DNA of 64,000 nucleotides from Raphanus sativus (lineage: Eukaryota; Streptophyta; Magnoliopsida; Brassicales; Brassicaceae), in assembly GCF_000801105.2 (NCBI RefSeq), contig NC_079512.1:28289848-28353847 (forward strand). The letters run 5' to 3'. Within the stretch, counting starts at the first letter, position 1. Every line of letters starts with the position of its first letter. The notes under the pieces are model-generated. The model did not search any database. It was not told where the DNA came from and worked only from the letters and a program-made list of their open reading frames with translations. A program made the translations under genes and the position numbers. Positions 22,133 to 36,400 of this stretch are shown here, piece after piece.

Positions 22133-25100
22133 ATGGCTCTGCCAGGGGAAGAGCCTGAGTTTATGAACCTAAGAGAGTGGGATCGAAGAGCTCGGTTCAT
22201 CCGCGAAAACCCGACTTCCAGAAGGTTCTCTGCTTCATATGTTGGCAGCTTTCGAGAAGATTGTCACAAGTCTTCTTCAAGAACAAACGTAAACAACATC
22301 TCAAGCACTGCCTCATCTCCTGGCTACACTCTCAAAGGTGGCTAAAACCTTACCATTGTTTCTCTCTTTTTTTTTTTTTGAAACACAACCATTCTTTCTC
22401 TCTATCTTAATGTTTTCACAAGTTATTTATCCTGAAAATGTTTAAATTTCTAATATTTTTTATAAACAGAAGAGATTGATCCATCAACATATTCATTCAC
22501 TAATGCACTCAAGGGTAAGTTTCTAAGTAGCAAGCAAAGCGTTATTTTGAATCAAAACAGCATTCAAAACAGGAGAAATATTCAATTTTGTTTTGTTTTT
22601 GTTTTGCAGCGTTACAAGCAAAGACAATGTATAATAAGATAGAATGGTTAACACAAGAAGGGTTTGCTTTGAATTCAAAGTGGAACGAAGCAGAGAAATA
22701 TATATGCAATCCATTGTCTGGAGAAGTTCCAATGGAGTGTTTGTCTTCTAAAACATTACGTGCAAGATCTTTCAGAAACTTGACCACCATGTCTGCTCCT
22801 CTTCACTACCCTAAGCCCAATCCATTGACGAAGATTGATCAAAATAAAACCAATAATAATAATCATAACGTCAGAGTCATTCACGAGGATCTTTATGTTC
22901 TTGATCCTGTTCTTGTTCGAGGTAATTGAATTTTAAATATGTCCCCATTTGTTAGTTGAAAAGTTTGGTTGTCTTGAAGTTTGTTTTCTTCTTTATTAAT
23001 TGTTTTTCTTCTGATAAAAATAAAATTGTGGGGTGTTCTTTTAGCTGAAGAGAAAGTTGTGGGGCTGAAACTAGATGTGGGCATTAAGAGTACCTCGGTG
23101 GATAGTAGCTCCGGTAGCCCTAGTCCGGCAGAGACGCCTCCGATCATGGAACGGTCGCTGAAAAGATATGCGGAAGCTTATGATTCGCCGGTGGACTTCA
23201 ATCTCAATATGGAAGGTCAACCAGAGGTACTTTTAAATCCGTATAATATATGTTCATATGTAACGGTCTTCACCAATTCTTCCAAAATTTTCTGACTACT
23301 CTCATTAATGCGCTAATTCCCCACTTTACGAAAATATATACTTCATTTTTTTCTATATAAAGTGCCCTTTGAAATTTTATACATATTAAAAATTATTTAA
23401 ATTTTTCTATTTTACCCTCAGTTTATATATCAAATAATTTTATCTTTCTAACTATCACATTAATTAGAACAATATGGCTAAAACTAGTTTTTCTTTAAAT
23501 TTTACGTTAAAGATATAAAACAACTATTTTTGAAACAAAAATAAAATTTCAAAATGATATTATTTGGAAAATTGAGAAAATATTTTATAGTTCTTGAATA
23601 TAACTGTTATTTTTAACAGAAAAAACAAAAATATGATCTGTAATAAAAAGACAGAAACACACACAAAAACACTGTTTCAAACATATCATTTTCGAGGTGA
23701 CTGATTTTTAAAAACTCTATGTATCGTTTAATTTTTTTTAAAGCTTACAAATTTCTTTGTTTATTTATTGATATTGATTTTCATATATTCTTTTCATCAG
23801 AAAGACTCGTTAAATGATTATTTCAAAACTGCATTAAATGCTAAGGAACATAAAAAACGTCACAAAACTACTAAAGTATTCGAAAAACTGCATAATTCCC
23901 TACCATGAGGTCCATGAAAAAAGGTACGGAAGTCATTAATTGCACAACATTTTGAAATGCTCGTGCATCAATAATTAGATTATTTCGCAAGGTAAGAAAA
24001 ACACCAAACAAATGATTATAGTAGCAATGTCAGAGCATCTCCAAAAGACACTCCATAATTTTATATTTGAAATTTTTTGTTTTCCAAAATGAAATTTCAA
24101 AATTTCAAATTTGAAGTTTTTAGTAATGAAACTTCAAATATATAGTGTCATTACTTAAAACTTCAAATTTGAAGTTTTACATTTTTATTTGCATTTTGGT
24201 ATTTACAATTACATATTACATTTTATATTCTTATATATTTTGTTGTTTATCATTTTAACTTTTTTAAAATCATATCTTATAATATTTCATATTTGTTTTC
24301 ATAAATTTTAGTTTTACACATGAAACTAAATATAAACCTTAAAATAAGAAGTTTTAAGGTTTAAAATATATTTAAACTTCAAATATGAAGTTTAAAAACA
24401 TCTTTAAACTTTAAATATGAAGTTTTGTAAGATTCAAAATGTAGTGTTTTTTTTTCTTGTAGTTTATTATTTAGTTATGTATTTATTTATAATTTATATA
24501 TTTACTATAAAATTTTATTAATTAATATTAATGTGATATTTTTATATATGTGCTAGTTATTTATAAGTTTTATGAATTTATATAAATTATAACAAATATA
24601 TGGACTTATAACAAATATATGGACTATAGTATAAAATACAAATAATTTTAAAGTTAGATTTAAAGTTTTTATTTTGGAAAAAAATACATTGAAATTTTAA
24701 ATTTAGAGCTTTGCAAACTCTAAAACAGAAAGTCATTTTGGAGATGTTATTACGATCATAGAAATAGACAACGATAACACTCTTCCACCTTAGTGTTTTC
24801 TATACATTATGTTATAGGATTCATTTTAAGATTTGAATTCTTTTCACAATATACGAAAACATAGTACACATGACTGACAGTCAGAGAATGCACAAAAATG
24901 TATAATCATATGCTATCAATTCATGGAAAAAAAAATCTTTCATTAGACCCCATTCCTAGATTTTGTGTCCCAACTCACGTGACTACCATTTGGATATTTT
25001 ATACATTATCTATCTGTATAATACATACATATAGGCACGGATGTCAAATGGGCTATCTATATTCAAATGAGCATGTTTAAATAGACAACTCAGTGTATTG

Positions 25101-28100
25101 GACACTATTTGTTAAATTGAAACTGCACCTATTCTAAATTGTCCAAACAGAAAATGGACCATTCCGAATGATTTTTTTCGCAGAGTTCAATTAAAAAGAT
25201 CAAGCTTAATATACAAAAAAATATTTAACATGACTTCATTATGTTTTGTAAGGCATTGGTTTTAACTTTTAACGGAAAATGTGATTTCAATGTTTGGTAG
25301 AAAATATGTGATTTTAACGTTTTGGTAGAAAACATGATTTTATGGTTTTGGCGAGAAAATATGATTTTACGGTTTTGGCGGAAAATATGATTTTACGGTT
25401 TTGGCGAAAAAACATGATTTTACGGTTTTGGCGAGAAAACATGATTTTACGGTTTTGGCAGAAAACATGATTTTACGGTTTTATCGGAAAATATGATTTT
25501 ACGGTTTTATCGGAAAATATAATTTTACGGTTTTGACGGAAAAACATGATTTTAAGGTTTTAATAGGAAAACATGATTTTACGATTTTGATGAAAAACAT
25601 GACTTTATGGGTTTGGCAGAAAAACGTGATTTTTAGATTTTTTTAAAAAAAATATGATTTTGCAGTTTTGGCAAAAAATATGATTTTACAACTTTGACTG
25701 AAAATATGATTTTGAAAAATTAACGGAAAATATGTTTTTTATTTTCTGATTTTACTTTCTTCTTTTTTTTTACATAAAAAACCTTATATTTTTAGGTTTA
25801 CTGGACGTTATGTCCAAATGGTTTAGTCCATCTAATTCGAAATTAATGGGTTTCAATCCCATTAGACAAATTTAATTTGTAGATCTAATTTGGTCAGACA
25901 ATTTAGATTTCGTCTTAACTTTTCACTAGATCATGACCCGCCCGGTCGGGCGGGTTTTCATATTTTTTGGAAGCATGAGATATAATTTTTTATTGTTATG
26001 AAAACTTTTTTTTTGATTTTTTGTACATTATAAAGTTAATTATTTAAAAAATAATTATTACATAATTACTCGGTGAATTTTATTATATTCTGGTGTCTAA
26101 TATATTATATGTGTGATATATAAACAAAAAGTGTTTAGTTTCGTCATTTTATTATTATTATTATTTTGAGGTGATCGTGGGATGTAAAAATGATGTAGAA
26201 AAACAGTATTTATAGTTTAGTTTTAGGATAACAATAATGTACCACTGATATATTAACTAAACTAATTAAGTAATTTATAATAAATACCAAATCACAGTAT
26301 ATGGTTACCGAGATATTATGTATAATTGTAATGACTTGGTGAATGTGTTTTTCCATAAAATGTTTTCTTTGAAAGTAAAATTCGAGATATCTATATTTGT
26401 TATGTAAATAATTATATGCATCGAATATATACTACACAAATATTCTCTAAGGCAATTTCCTAATATATCTTATAAGCGAAATCACCCATAATTGTAAATA
26501 TAGAATTATGGGTCATTTTGTTAATCTATTAAACAGGTTTTATAAATAAATTTAATATTTTTTAGTGTTATATATTTTTAGTTTTATAATAGTTATATTT
26601 ATATTTATATGTCTAGTTAACATTATTATTCAGACCCGTACATATACACATAATTTCAATTTTATTAAGATATTAAACTAATATAAAATAATTAGTCAAA
26701 ACATTTGTTAAAATTTTGGTATTTTATATATTTATGTAGACAAAAAATTATAATGAACATTTTACAGTAGACTAATATAATAAAATTTGGTTTTATTTTA
26801 TTTTATTTTTTTAATAAAATTCTAATTAAAATTATTTTATAATAAAATTATTATCATATGACTATTTTATAGTAGATAAAAATGATACTTCTCTTTTAAT
26901 AGAGAAGATATATTCTCAAAGAAATGTTTATATGCATTCTTAAGGTTTGGTGGTATTTAAATTCAATTTTAATAATATTACACATTACGTAATATAGAGG
27001 TAAATAGAATATGTACATATATTTGTACATAATATGTTATGTAGAGCCCGATGACAATTTTAAACAATAATCGTATGCAACTATGCACTAACTTAAATAA
27101 AGAAAAGATGGAGTTGCTAATCGTATGATTATGAACATAAATATATTTCAAATCTTTTAATTAGCGTTGGACCATTTATTTCCTAAAACCAACAAAATAA
27201 AAGAAAAAATCTCAGTCTATTAATGAATTCATGTGGATATCATATACCTATATAAGATAGTGTGCATTTAATTTAAAATCTTACAAAATAATAGTTAGGT
27301 CCATTACAAATTTTCTATTTAATAAGATAGATGGTCTCTTTTTCTTGGCAACGGCTAATCGATGGTCATTAGGTCCACTTGACATCCCTACATATAGATG
27401 TGCATACATTTATGTACCTATACATTTATATTCAAAGACTCGAAGTCTAACTAAGTATGATTTCGTAACTTGAGAAGGCACAAATTATAATTTTTAAAAC
27501 TAGGTGATTCTCCCGTGTTTATACACGGGAATAAATATTTACAAATAAGTATTTTTACTTTGTTTGTTTATATGTTTAAGTAATCTTTTATTTGTATGTA
27601 TAAAAAATTGTATTAAATATCTTTATGTTTTAAGTATGATATTTTGTATTATTTCAACTTTTTATTTTTTATTTATTTTGAGTTGTATATAGACGGTTAA
27701 ATTAATGATGATTTTTCTCATTAGGTTAAAATTATCGTATTAGTAGATAATTCAGTTTATCCTCTTATATTTGTAAATATATTTCATAAAATTTTGTATA
27801 ATTTGATATATCTTATTTTAGAAAAATAAAAAAAGTAAATCAGATATTCATTAATAAACATAACTTGTAAAATATTGAAAATTTATTCACGTATATGAAT
27901 ATATGCAAAATAGATACGTCATAATAATTGGTTGATTTAGTTGTTCATATTTTGATTGATATCATTACTTGCATTTGGTATATTGGGCTATATCATTTTT
28001 TAATCATAATGTTTTGGTTATAATTAGACTAAAATAAAACGATTTTACTAATTACATTATTTTTAGTTTACCTTAGGTTCATAAATATATTATGTATAAT

Positions 28101-30201
28101 TATATATGTTTTTGATAAAATATATAAGTCTATATTTTAAAATTTGATAGATAATTTATATATGTTTATGTATAATCAATCTTTTATAATCTAGAAATAT
28201 TATTATCTTATAGAAAAATGTCTAAATTATTTTATTAATATTATAAATTTTTTTTTCTTATAAATATTTTAATACAAATTTGATTTAACTGAACATTAAA
28301 ATTAAGATAAAAATAATTTTTTTTATTTTGAATTATATTTAAGAATGTGCATGTATATATTTAAAATTATAATCTTAGGTAGATTTTCCTATCTATTTAT
28401 TTTAATTAAATATATTAAATCAATATGTAAAATTGCTTTATTGTCAAAAATTAAAATTAAAAATATTATAAAATCTGTAGATATATATAAGACACTAATG
28501 ATTTTACGATTTAATTTGATTTTATGATTTTTTTTTTTTATAATTTTCTAAAAATATGTATATATTTTTGAAATATTTTTAATTTAAATGATAATCCGAA
28601 ATTTGAAATGCCATAATTGAATATATTTATTATAATGATGATTTATGAGTTATTACCATGTTTTAAAAAAGTCCAAAAATATAAATCGACAATAAATGTA
28701 ATATATGAGTTATTACCATATTTTAAAAATTTTACCAAAAATATAAATTAACATTAAATATAATTTTTCATGTCATATTAATCTTAAAACATGTCATCAA
28801 TTTTAGTAGCCATGTCACAATTATTAATTTAGGTGTTTTCCTGCACCATGTGTAGTGATGAATTTTTTTGAAAGTTAAATTTTATATTTTAAAATGTAAT
28901 TTATTAATATTATATATTTTATTACTTTTACCAATAATTAATATAAATACCATTAATTAAGCATAAAATTAAGAGAAAATATTTTTTTATTTTAAATTAT
29001 ATTTAAGAATATATATGTATATTTATAAAGTTAAAATCTTAGATAAAAAAATTATTTATTTCATTTGGTTAAATGTATTAAATCAACTTGTACTAAATTA
29101 CTAAAAATCATATAAAATTGTATAGTTATCAAAAATTAAAACTAAATAATATTTACATAATTTGTAGATATCTAAAAGAAACTAATGATATTACGATTTA
29201 TTTTTTTTTAATTTAGAAAATTTAGAAACTTTTAGATAATAAAAATTTTATAATTATAAAAGTAAACTTATATAATATTTCGAAATTCTAAATGTCATAT
29301 TTGAATATATTTATTTTAGTGATGATTTATGAGTTATTACCATATTCTACAAAATTTCCAAAAATATATATCAGCATTAAATGTAATTGTCCATGTCATA
29401 TTTAACTATATGACATGTCATCAATGTTAATAGCCACGTCACAATTTTTTTGTGAAAACGATTGTAGAGAAGACATGTGACAAATCACTTCTCAAATATA
29501 GACTAGGGGATGTTTTTATCGGTTAATTTGGTCGATCCCCAAAAAATACACTCTTTTTTTAACAACACCCCAAAAAATACACTTAATAGTACAAAATGTA
29601 CTAACCATCACATTTTTTCACCCGGAAAATGCTTTCCGACAAATGTTTAAAATAACTAGACCGTATGTTGTTGGACTATCATCTAAGATGTATATGGGTC
29701 AAATTTCAAATTCAAACTAACCAAATAGCAGTTAATAATCTCACTCTATTTAAAATCGTCATCTACGTTTTGGACCTGAAACTATAAGTATTGCCCAAAA
29801 GACCACTAAAACCTGTGAACTATAGCAATCTTAGGCTCAACGTAAGGTAGTTCTTGAGATATATATGTTAACGATGAGCAATTTGGTTTTTTCAGGATTT
29901 AAAGTTGACAGAGGATGAAAAGGAAGAAGAAAAGCACGAGATGCCTAAAAAAGAAGAAGAAGAAGAAGAAGAAGAAAAAGAGAAGCAAGGGATGAGTAAA
30001 AAAGAAGAAGAGAAGCAAGAGTTGATAAAAGGAAAAGGAGAAAAAGAGCAAGAGACGAGTGAAGAAGGAGAAAAACAAATGGAGAAAAATAAGAAGAGAG
30101 GAAGTGGATGCTTCCCATGGATGAGATCAAGACAAGGACAAGCAAGAAAATCAAAGTACATTTTCCCGATTTGTATTCCTCATCTTGTCAAAGGTTGTTA
30201 A
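22133..30201 (+). CDS. Plant protein with acidic Glu/Lys-rich tail and conserved C-terminus (AT5G16030-like)
   Basis: Five exons, 22133-22337, 22470-22514, 22610-22921, 23045-23226 and 29896-30201, join in frame to 349 residues. The N-terminus is conserved-looking (GEEPEFMNLREWDRRARFIR, then ENPTSRRFSASYVGSF). Exon 3 carries KTLRARSFRNLTTMSAP. The last exon has a long Glu/Lys-rich, probably coiled or disordered stretch, then GCFPWMRSRQGQARKSKYIF and a Cys at the C-terminus. I know no biochemical function; from memory it matches the unannotated Arabidopsis gene AT5G16030. The fourth intron is 6,669 bp, against about 100-130 bp for the other three, because transposons fill it. A Helitron lies 128 bp after the stop codon, so transcripts may use a poly(A) site in it or before it. 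Confidence 0.85.
24033..24748. mobile_element. Possible MITE in the large intron
   Basis: The left end reads GAGCATCTCCAAAAGACA and the right end, reversed, reads AACATCTCCAAAATGACTTT. The interior repeats 'cttcaaat(a/t)tgaagtt' motifs in both orientations. This 'gagcatctcc' terminus is common on plant hAT or Harbinger MITEs, but no clear target duplication is visible, so the class is open. Confidence 0.45.
25270..25735 (+). repeat. Minisatellite of about 27 bp in the large intron
   Basis: A degenerate unit of the type ATGATTTTACGGTTTTGGCG plus 'gaaaac' is repeated some 16-18 times. Unit length drifts between about 25 and 29 bp and divergence rises at the right end. It contains no frame consistent with coding. 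Confidence 0.88.
25926..27331 (-). mobile_element. Non-autonomous Helitron in the large intron
   Basis: On the minus strand it starts TCTATCTTATTAAATAG (5' end at 27331, preceded by A) and ends with the hairpin CCCGCCC-GACC-GGGCGGG, then TCATGATCTAG, with CTAG at 25926-25929 followed by T. Length is 1,406 bp with no ORF. Its ends closely match the Helitron at 5048-6194. Confidence 0.83.
27500..29502 (-). mobile_element. Probable Helitron containing a 0.67-kb internal duplication
   Basis: The 3' end (minus strand) has the hairpin CCCGTGT-ATAA-ACACGGG and a terminal CTAG at 27500-27503, with T beyond. A possible 5' end is TCTATATTTGAGAAGTG at 29502, but the base before it is G instead of A, so this boundary is tentative. 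Inside, about 28210-28860 is repeated at about 28860-29470 with a period of roughly 665-685 bp; matching marks are 'aattatatttaagaat' and 'gatgatttatgagttattacc'. Confidence 0.6.
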
Positions 30202-31147
30202 AAATCACCTTAAAACACACAAGAGAATCAACAAAAAAAACAAGAAAGAAATAAAAAATGTTGACAAGATTTTTTCCGTTTTCTTTGTTTTTCCATTCTC
30301 TTCGTATTAGATTTATTATTCAATAGGAACTAGACCATGACCCGCCCGACCGGGCGGGTATTTATTTTCTTTTTTAAATTTTGTATTTATTCTAAATGAT
30401 GTAGTTTGTAATAGTTACTTGTGATAGAATGAGTTGTTTTTGAGTTTGTAAAAACAATCAAATGTGTGTAAATTATTTTTTATTATGTAAAAAAAGGTTA
30501 AACTGAATAATGATAGATTATATACAAAATTTATAAATCAATTTAGTTTATTTTAAATATGTTGAAAAAATTACTTTGAGTTAGTACGATATATGAAATA
30601 GATAAATTAACATATATTTTGTAACATCAATTTACTTATCTATCTTCTATGAAAATATCTCTATTTAAAATGTTGGTTTAAGATTTATAAAGAATTAATA
30701 AAGAATTAATAATAGAGATGTAAAAAAAAAAATATAGATACATTAGAAAGGGCTTTAATAAATTGGGCCATATTTATATAGATTTTATATAGATAAAATA
30801 TAGTTAACTAATATTTTCGAAATTGGCCCATATTTATATAAGCCCATCTGTAACTGTTTTTTTTCCGGGAAATATTAAAAAAATGGTTTGCAAACTCGGG
30901 AATAACAAACATGAAATATCTCTGTTTTTTTTTTAACTCTGTCTATCCATCTTCTTCGATGAAATCGAAACTGTCGGTGCCTCATCTCTCTCCATCTTCT
31001 TCGATCTCTCTCCATCTTCTTCGATCTCTGTCCATCTTCTTCGATTTCATCTATCACCTGAGATCTACTCTCTCTCCCGCTTCTTCATCTCGGACCAAAG
31101 CGTCGGTGTTGATACAGGATCGTAGATGAGAAGAAGAAGAAAGAAAG

Positions 31148-31850
31148 ATGGGAGATAATAAAGTAACTGGAACTGCAAATACACCTGCTGATTTCCTCAA
31201 ATCCATCCGTGGCAGACCCGCTTTTGTCAAGCTCAACTCTGGTGTTGATATATCGAGGTCACCATCCTCTCTTTCTCTCTCTACATATCTGTGGCTATGT
31301 AGCTTTCCTGTTGTAGTTGATCGATTGGTAATGGTATATACTTGTTGCAATTTCTGTTATTTATCTCTGCTCCACTTTAGGTTTACAAGTCTCGTCTTCG
31401 GAGGAGTATCCTGTTCATTTGTCTATATTCATTTGTTAAGGCTTTACTGAATCGTTTTATTTCTTACATTTTCAATATTTTACTTAAGGACAGAAGTTTG
31501 AACGGGCAGCTCAAGAACAAAAAAAAATATGGTCGAGCTGCATTTGGTTGTAATGGAAATGGAGCAGACAGAGGAAACAGAGGAATATGTGAACGGGCAG
31601 TTGCATTTGTTAAGGCATTCTTGCTTGTCTTGATGGGTACATGAACATAGCAATGGAGCAGACAGAGGAATATGTGAACGGGCAGCTCAAGAACAAATAC
31701 GGTGATGCTTTTATTCGTGGAAACAATAGTAAGGAGAATCTCTCCCACATTCTTCTTCTTCTTTACTGAACATATTCATATGAATTTTCTTTGTTTTCTT
31801 TGAGTGCAGTCCTTTACATCAGTACAGTGAACACACCTTTGAAGTTGAAA
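31148..31850 (+). pseudogene. LSM6: LSM6 (U6 snRNA-associated Sm-like) gene captured by the Helitron
   Basis: Three exons of an LSM6 gene are recognisable. Exon 1 (31148-31256) encodes TPADFLKSIRGRPAFVKLNS then GVD, after which one extra base breaks the frame of the usual YRG. Exon 2 (about 31626-31730) encodes LDGYMNIAMEQTEEYVNGQ and KNKYGDAFIRGNN, with AATA|GTAAG at the donor where G is usual. Exon 3 starts at 31810 with VLYISTVN and then loses the frame. A scrambled extra piece of exon 2 lies at about 31495-31600. LSM6 is part of the Lsm1-7 and Lsm2-8 rings in mRNA decay and U6 snRNP. This copy cannot give a normal Sm fold. It lies on the strand opposite to the helicase. Confidence 0.85.
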
Positions 31851-33411
31851 CATAGAAGGTCCAAGACCTTTTGGAACTGATCTGTCCACTTTTCCTCGAA
31901 GTGAAGTAAAAGAAAATACCATATGATTTCTTCTCATATGATCTCTCCAGGTAATGTTGTCTGAATTTTATTTTAAGATTAAATTGAAAATAGTTACATT
32001 TGTACACACATCTGTTGCATCAATAAAGCTAAGAAAAATATGTTTTCCTATATTTTTGGCAGATCGACTTCATCTTTATATCTTCGAGAAAGGCAAGAAA
32101 AGTTTTGAATCATACTTCAGCTTAGATATGGTACTCGACAGATAGACTTCACTTTGTATGTATTCTAATTTAGTGACACAAACAGCTGATTTAAGATAAC
32201 TGTTAGCTTTCTTAATATCTTAAAAATCTTTTTAATTCATTGCAGGAACAATATATTTGAAATAGAAAGCTCGACACATTGTATGAACGTCAGGTTTGGA
32301 AGTATATTTTCAAGGTAAGTTTTATCGTACTGTGTAGTTTGATCTGATTTTATATAATTACTGGAGATATTCATGTATAGAATTAATATGCAGTTCTTAG
32401 GAGATGGTTTACCTTCCTTGGCAGAGTGACGAACAGTAACGTTTCTGTAGCCAATTACTCTTCAGGTCGGAGTTTTGAATCTCCTTTCTCTAAAGGTGAA
32501 TGCTTTTACTCATTTACTCATATGTATGTATGTGTTCTTTGAATTGGCATGTTTTGTATATTGGATTTGTTATGGTATGTGTTGTGTTTGAGTTTCTCTG
32601 ACTTGAGTGGGCGGTGAATGATGATTCAGCAGGTTACTCGCAGGGTCAAATGAGACAAACGCATGGCTGGTGAAGAACCTGTGTGATCATCTTTGTCATC
32701 TCCAGCTCTATTGGGTTGTGGAAAGGAAGAAGGAGAAAATCCTTTCCACACCTCAAGGACATCAAGCAGGTGTGTTCGTTCTCTGAGTTTTAACAGAATC
32801 CCCTTTCCACACCTCAATATATAGTTTGTTTGTTTCAGATTCCTAAGAAAGTCAACCTACAAGCAGTTTGACGTTGCAAAGATTTGAAGCACATGGAACA
32901 TAGATACAACGGTCTGCAATATGTTTGAACAGTAAGTGCATTTTATTAAAACATCTCTATTTAAGAATATAAATTAGGCTTGTTAGTGAAACGGATAGTT
33001 AGGATATGACCGGGTGAAATTGTTTGATGAATATTTATTGAAGTTTGTTCTTGTATGCTGTCTGTGGTGATTAATTGTCTGATAAAAATTAGCTATTAAA
33101 TAAATAGTACATGCTTTTCTGTGGTGATTGGTTGTTATAATTATTAGAAATAGATTTTCCATCTAAAACTTATATTAAAGGTAAATAATAAGCCATAGTA
33201 TATAGTTCCCAGTAGACACATACACATGTCCAGAGAACACAATAGGAAAATTTAAAATAAAGAGTAGACAAGCAAAGTTTCACGTTGAGGCTTCCCACCC
33301 ACGCAAATGATAAATAACCTACACTTGAAGAACACCTATTATTAGTACTTAATTAAAATAACAATAGTGTTAAGAGTATGGTAACTAAATCACATACCTT
33401 CAAGGTTAGAA

Positions 33412-36400
33412 TCACGCTCGTTTAAATTCAAGATCCCTGAAAATTTGTTTGAAAACCACATTCATAGTTTTTCTCTGAGGTTTTCCATCTTTGCCAACAA
33501 TCAAAATTTTCAGTCCTTTCTTTGATGTAACTCTAGAAACTGCCACATATAGTTGTCCGTGTGAAAACACCGGTCTTGGTAGAAAGAGACCAACTTCGGA
33601 TAATGATTGCCCTTGACTTTTATTGATTGTCATTGCAAAAGCAACAGCCAAAGGCAATTGCCTACGGCGCATCTTGAAGGGTAACCTGGTGTCTGATGGT
33701 GAAATCAACAATCTTGGAATGTAAACAGTTTCCCCAACTTTTTCTCCAGTTATGATCTTAGCCCCGACCATAAAATCCATAAGTTCGGTTATCTGAAGTC
33801 TCGTTCCATTCATTAAACCTGCAGTGGGCTGAATGTTCCGTAGAACCATGACAGGGCAACCGACCTTCAGTCGAAGACTATGGTTTGGCAAACCAGAAAC
33901 CTTAACAGAATTGAGGAAATCAGCATCCAAAGCTTCGTTATTCACTGAACTTGTATCCAAAGGATCAATACTATCTGCACTGAAATATATCTTCTCTTCA
34001 CCTGCAATTTTTGCATCGAATATTTTCTTAATTAAGTAAATCGTCCATAGGAAAAAAAAATAAAGAATGAAAATTTACCTTCAAGCTTATCTAGCATGTA
34101 GTTGTTTATCGTATTGACGTCTTCGTTAGTTGGACACATGATTGCTCTTTGCTGAAAAAACTTAGGATCTTTGAGTTCTTGTAACGAAAGAGTATCACCA
34201 TAAACCGCTTTGCTGATTGCTTTTATAGGTTCCTCTGAGTCTAGGATTAAGAACTCTTCAGGAATTTTGATTTCTGCTTCTCCATCATTCGGTTCATTAA
34301 TCTTACCATCCCCAATATCTAATATCCACTGAGAAAACTCTCTAAGATCAGCTGCCTCCTCTGGCGCCAAAGAACCAGATAACAAACGCATGTTCTTTGT
34401 GAGCTGAAGAACTCTGCAATGTTCCCAGAGGTACGAAGAATTCAGTGACGCCAACACAATCTCAGCTCTACATGCTCCATTGATAACAGGGAGTACCTGC
34501 CTTAAATCCCCTCCAAGTACAACAACCTTTCCACCAAATGGGTTATTTTTATCCTTTCCAATAATGTCCGACAAACTCCGGTCCAAAGCCTCGAAACAAT
34601 ACTTGCTCATCATCGGTGCTTCATCCCATATAATGAGTGAAGCCTCTTTAACTAAATTAGCTTGATCAGATCCAGGAGTCATTGTACATGAGGAAAACTC
34701 ATCTGGATTCAGAGGAATTCCAAAACGCGAATGGGCAGTCCGACCTCCTTGCAACAACAACGAAGCAATGCCACTTGATGCAACATTGAGAACTAAATCT
34801 CCTCGACATCTAATAGCTGCAGATAGCAATTTCCAGAGAAAGGTTTTTCCAGTTCCACCAAAACCATAAACAAAAAACATTCCTCCTTTTTCTTCATTCA
34901 CGGCTGTAAGGATCTCATCATAAATTTTCTTTTGCTCGTCTGTCATCTTTGGAATGTCTCTTTCAAGAGTTTCTAATAATTCTTCTCTTGAATAGTTGCG
35001 CTCATCTAGTATCAAGACATTCGAATCCTGACGCCTCGTCTTTGCAACCTTTGGCATTTTATCGAATCTAGCGAGACAAGTACCATTACGCTTCAAAATA
35101 CTGTCAATCTCTTGAAGAGCATACTTCTTTTTGTCCGCATCACTTAACAACAATCCTGCAATGAGTATTAAGAAGTTAGACGCCATATTAAAACATAGAT
35201 TCTGAAGAATAAAAATGAGCTGAAGCACGGGGTTGCTAACCTGGTCTATTGAAATGGATTCTTCGGTTATATTCAATATCTTCTGAGAGGTGCTCCCATG
35301 TCTTCTCCCATACATCTTCTGGCGCTGTCAAAGTGTTACTGAGCAGCATTATCACAAAAATCTCTCGTAGTTCACGTCCTGTGCTGAACAAACTTCTCCG
35401 TAAAATATCCTCAATGTACTCTTGATCATCATCTAATAAGCCTCGAGCAGAACATGCTTCTTTGTATCCTGGATAAAGAACTCCTTTATAGGTTTTGATG
35501 TCATCGTAGCTTGTAGGACCTTTAACGATGTTCAGTAGCACACGCAAATAATATGCATCTTCCTGGATCCGAGGAGCATAGTTAATCCTTCCAATGCTAA
35601 AACCTCTTTTCCTTCTTATCCACTTCTTCTGCTTCTTGTTGTAGGTAAAGAAGTTTGGTATCTGAGCATATGTTAATGTTCTCGCAAGAGCATCAACTTT
35701 ATTCAGCTCAAACCATGCCAAAAACATTGTATTCTCAATGAGCTTACGACTGACAACAGCTTGCATTTTATCTTTTCCCCTGAAGATAATTTTTTGTTTA
35801 CCGGGTAGATGAAAAATAAGTTTCTCCACTGAAACAGATCGATAGTGAATAGGAAATTTGAAGATTCTCCATGATCCTTCACATGCAGAAACGTATCTGT
35901 AAAAAGTTTAATAAAATCTGTTAGTAAGAAATTAAAAAGAACAGTTAAAATTAACATATATAGAAGTAATACTTATATACCTGCAATCAAAAAAATCTTT
36001 AATTTCATTCTTCTTCTTTTCGACATTCCCTCCATCGATACTTCCATCCACGTTCGTTGGGACACTTCCATCGACGTTTGTTTCAACGTTTCCTTCCAAG
36101 TTAACATCGCCACTTGCCAACATACTCTCCACGATATGAGCAGGAGGCTCAACAGCCACTGTAACACGATCTACTCCTTTATTAATGTACTTAAATAAGT
36201 ACTTAATAGAACCAGCTTGGTTGCACCATTCCACATTGATGTGAGCACGATAACGCAGAGATAGTTTCTTGTTGTAAGGAATGACATGCCGGTTGTCACA
36301 TTTGACACCATTTTTCTCAACGAAACAACCTGGTTGCTCCCTTCTTTTGTAAATTGGAAATCCCTCGCTGTTAACCGTTGTCTGTTCAGAAAAGGATTTT

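Noticed and set aside
29892..30161. Minus-strand ORFs rich in Ser, Phe and Leu over the acidic exon (also 39438-39734)
   Set aside because: They are the reverse complement of the GAA/GAG-rich exon on the plus strand; no family resemblance.
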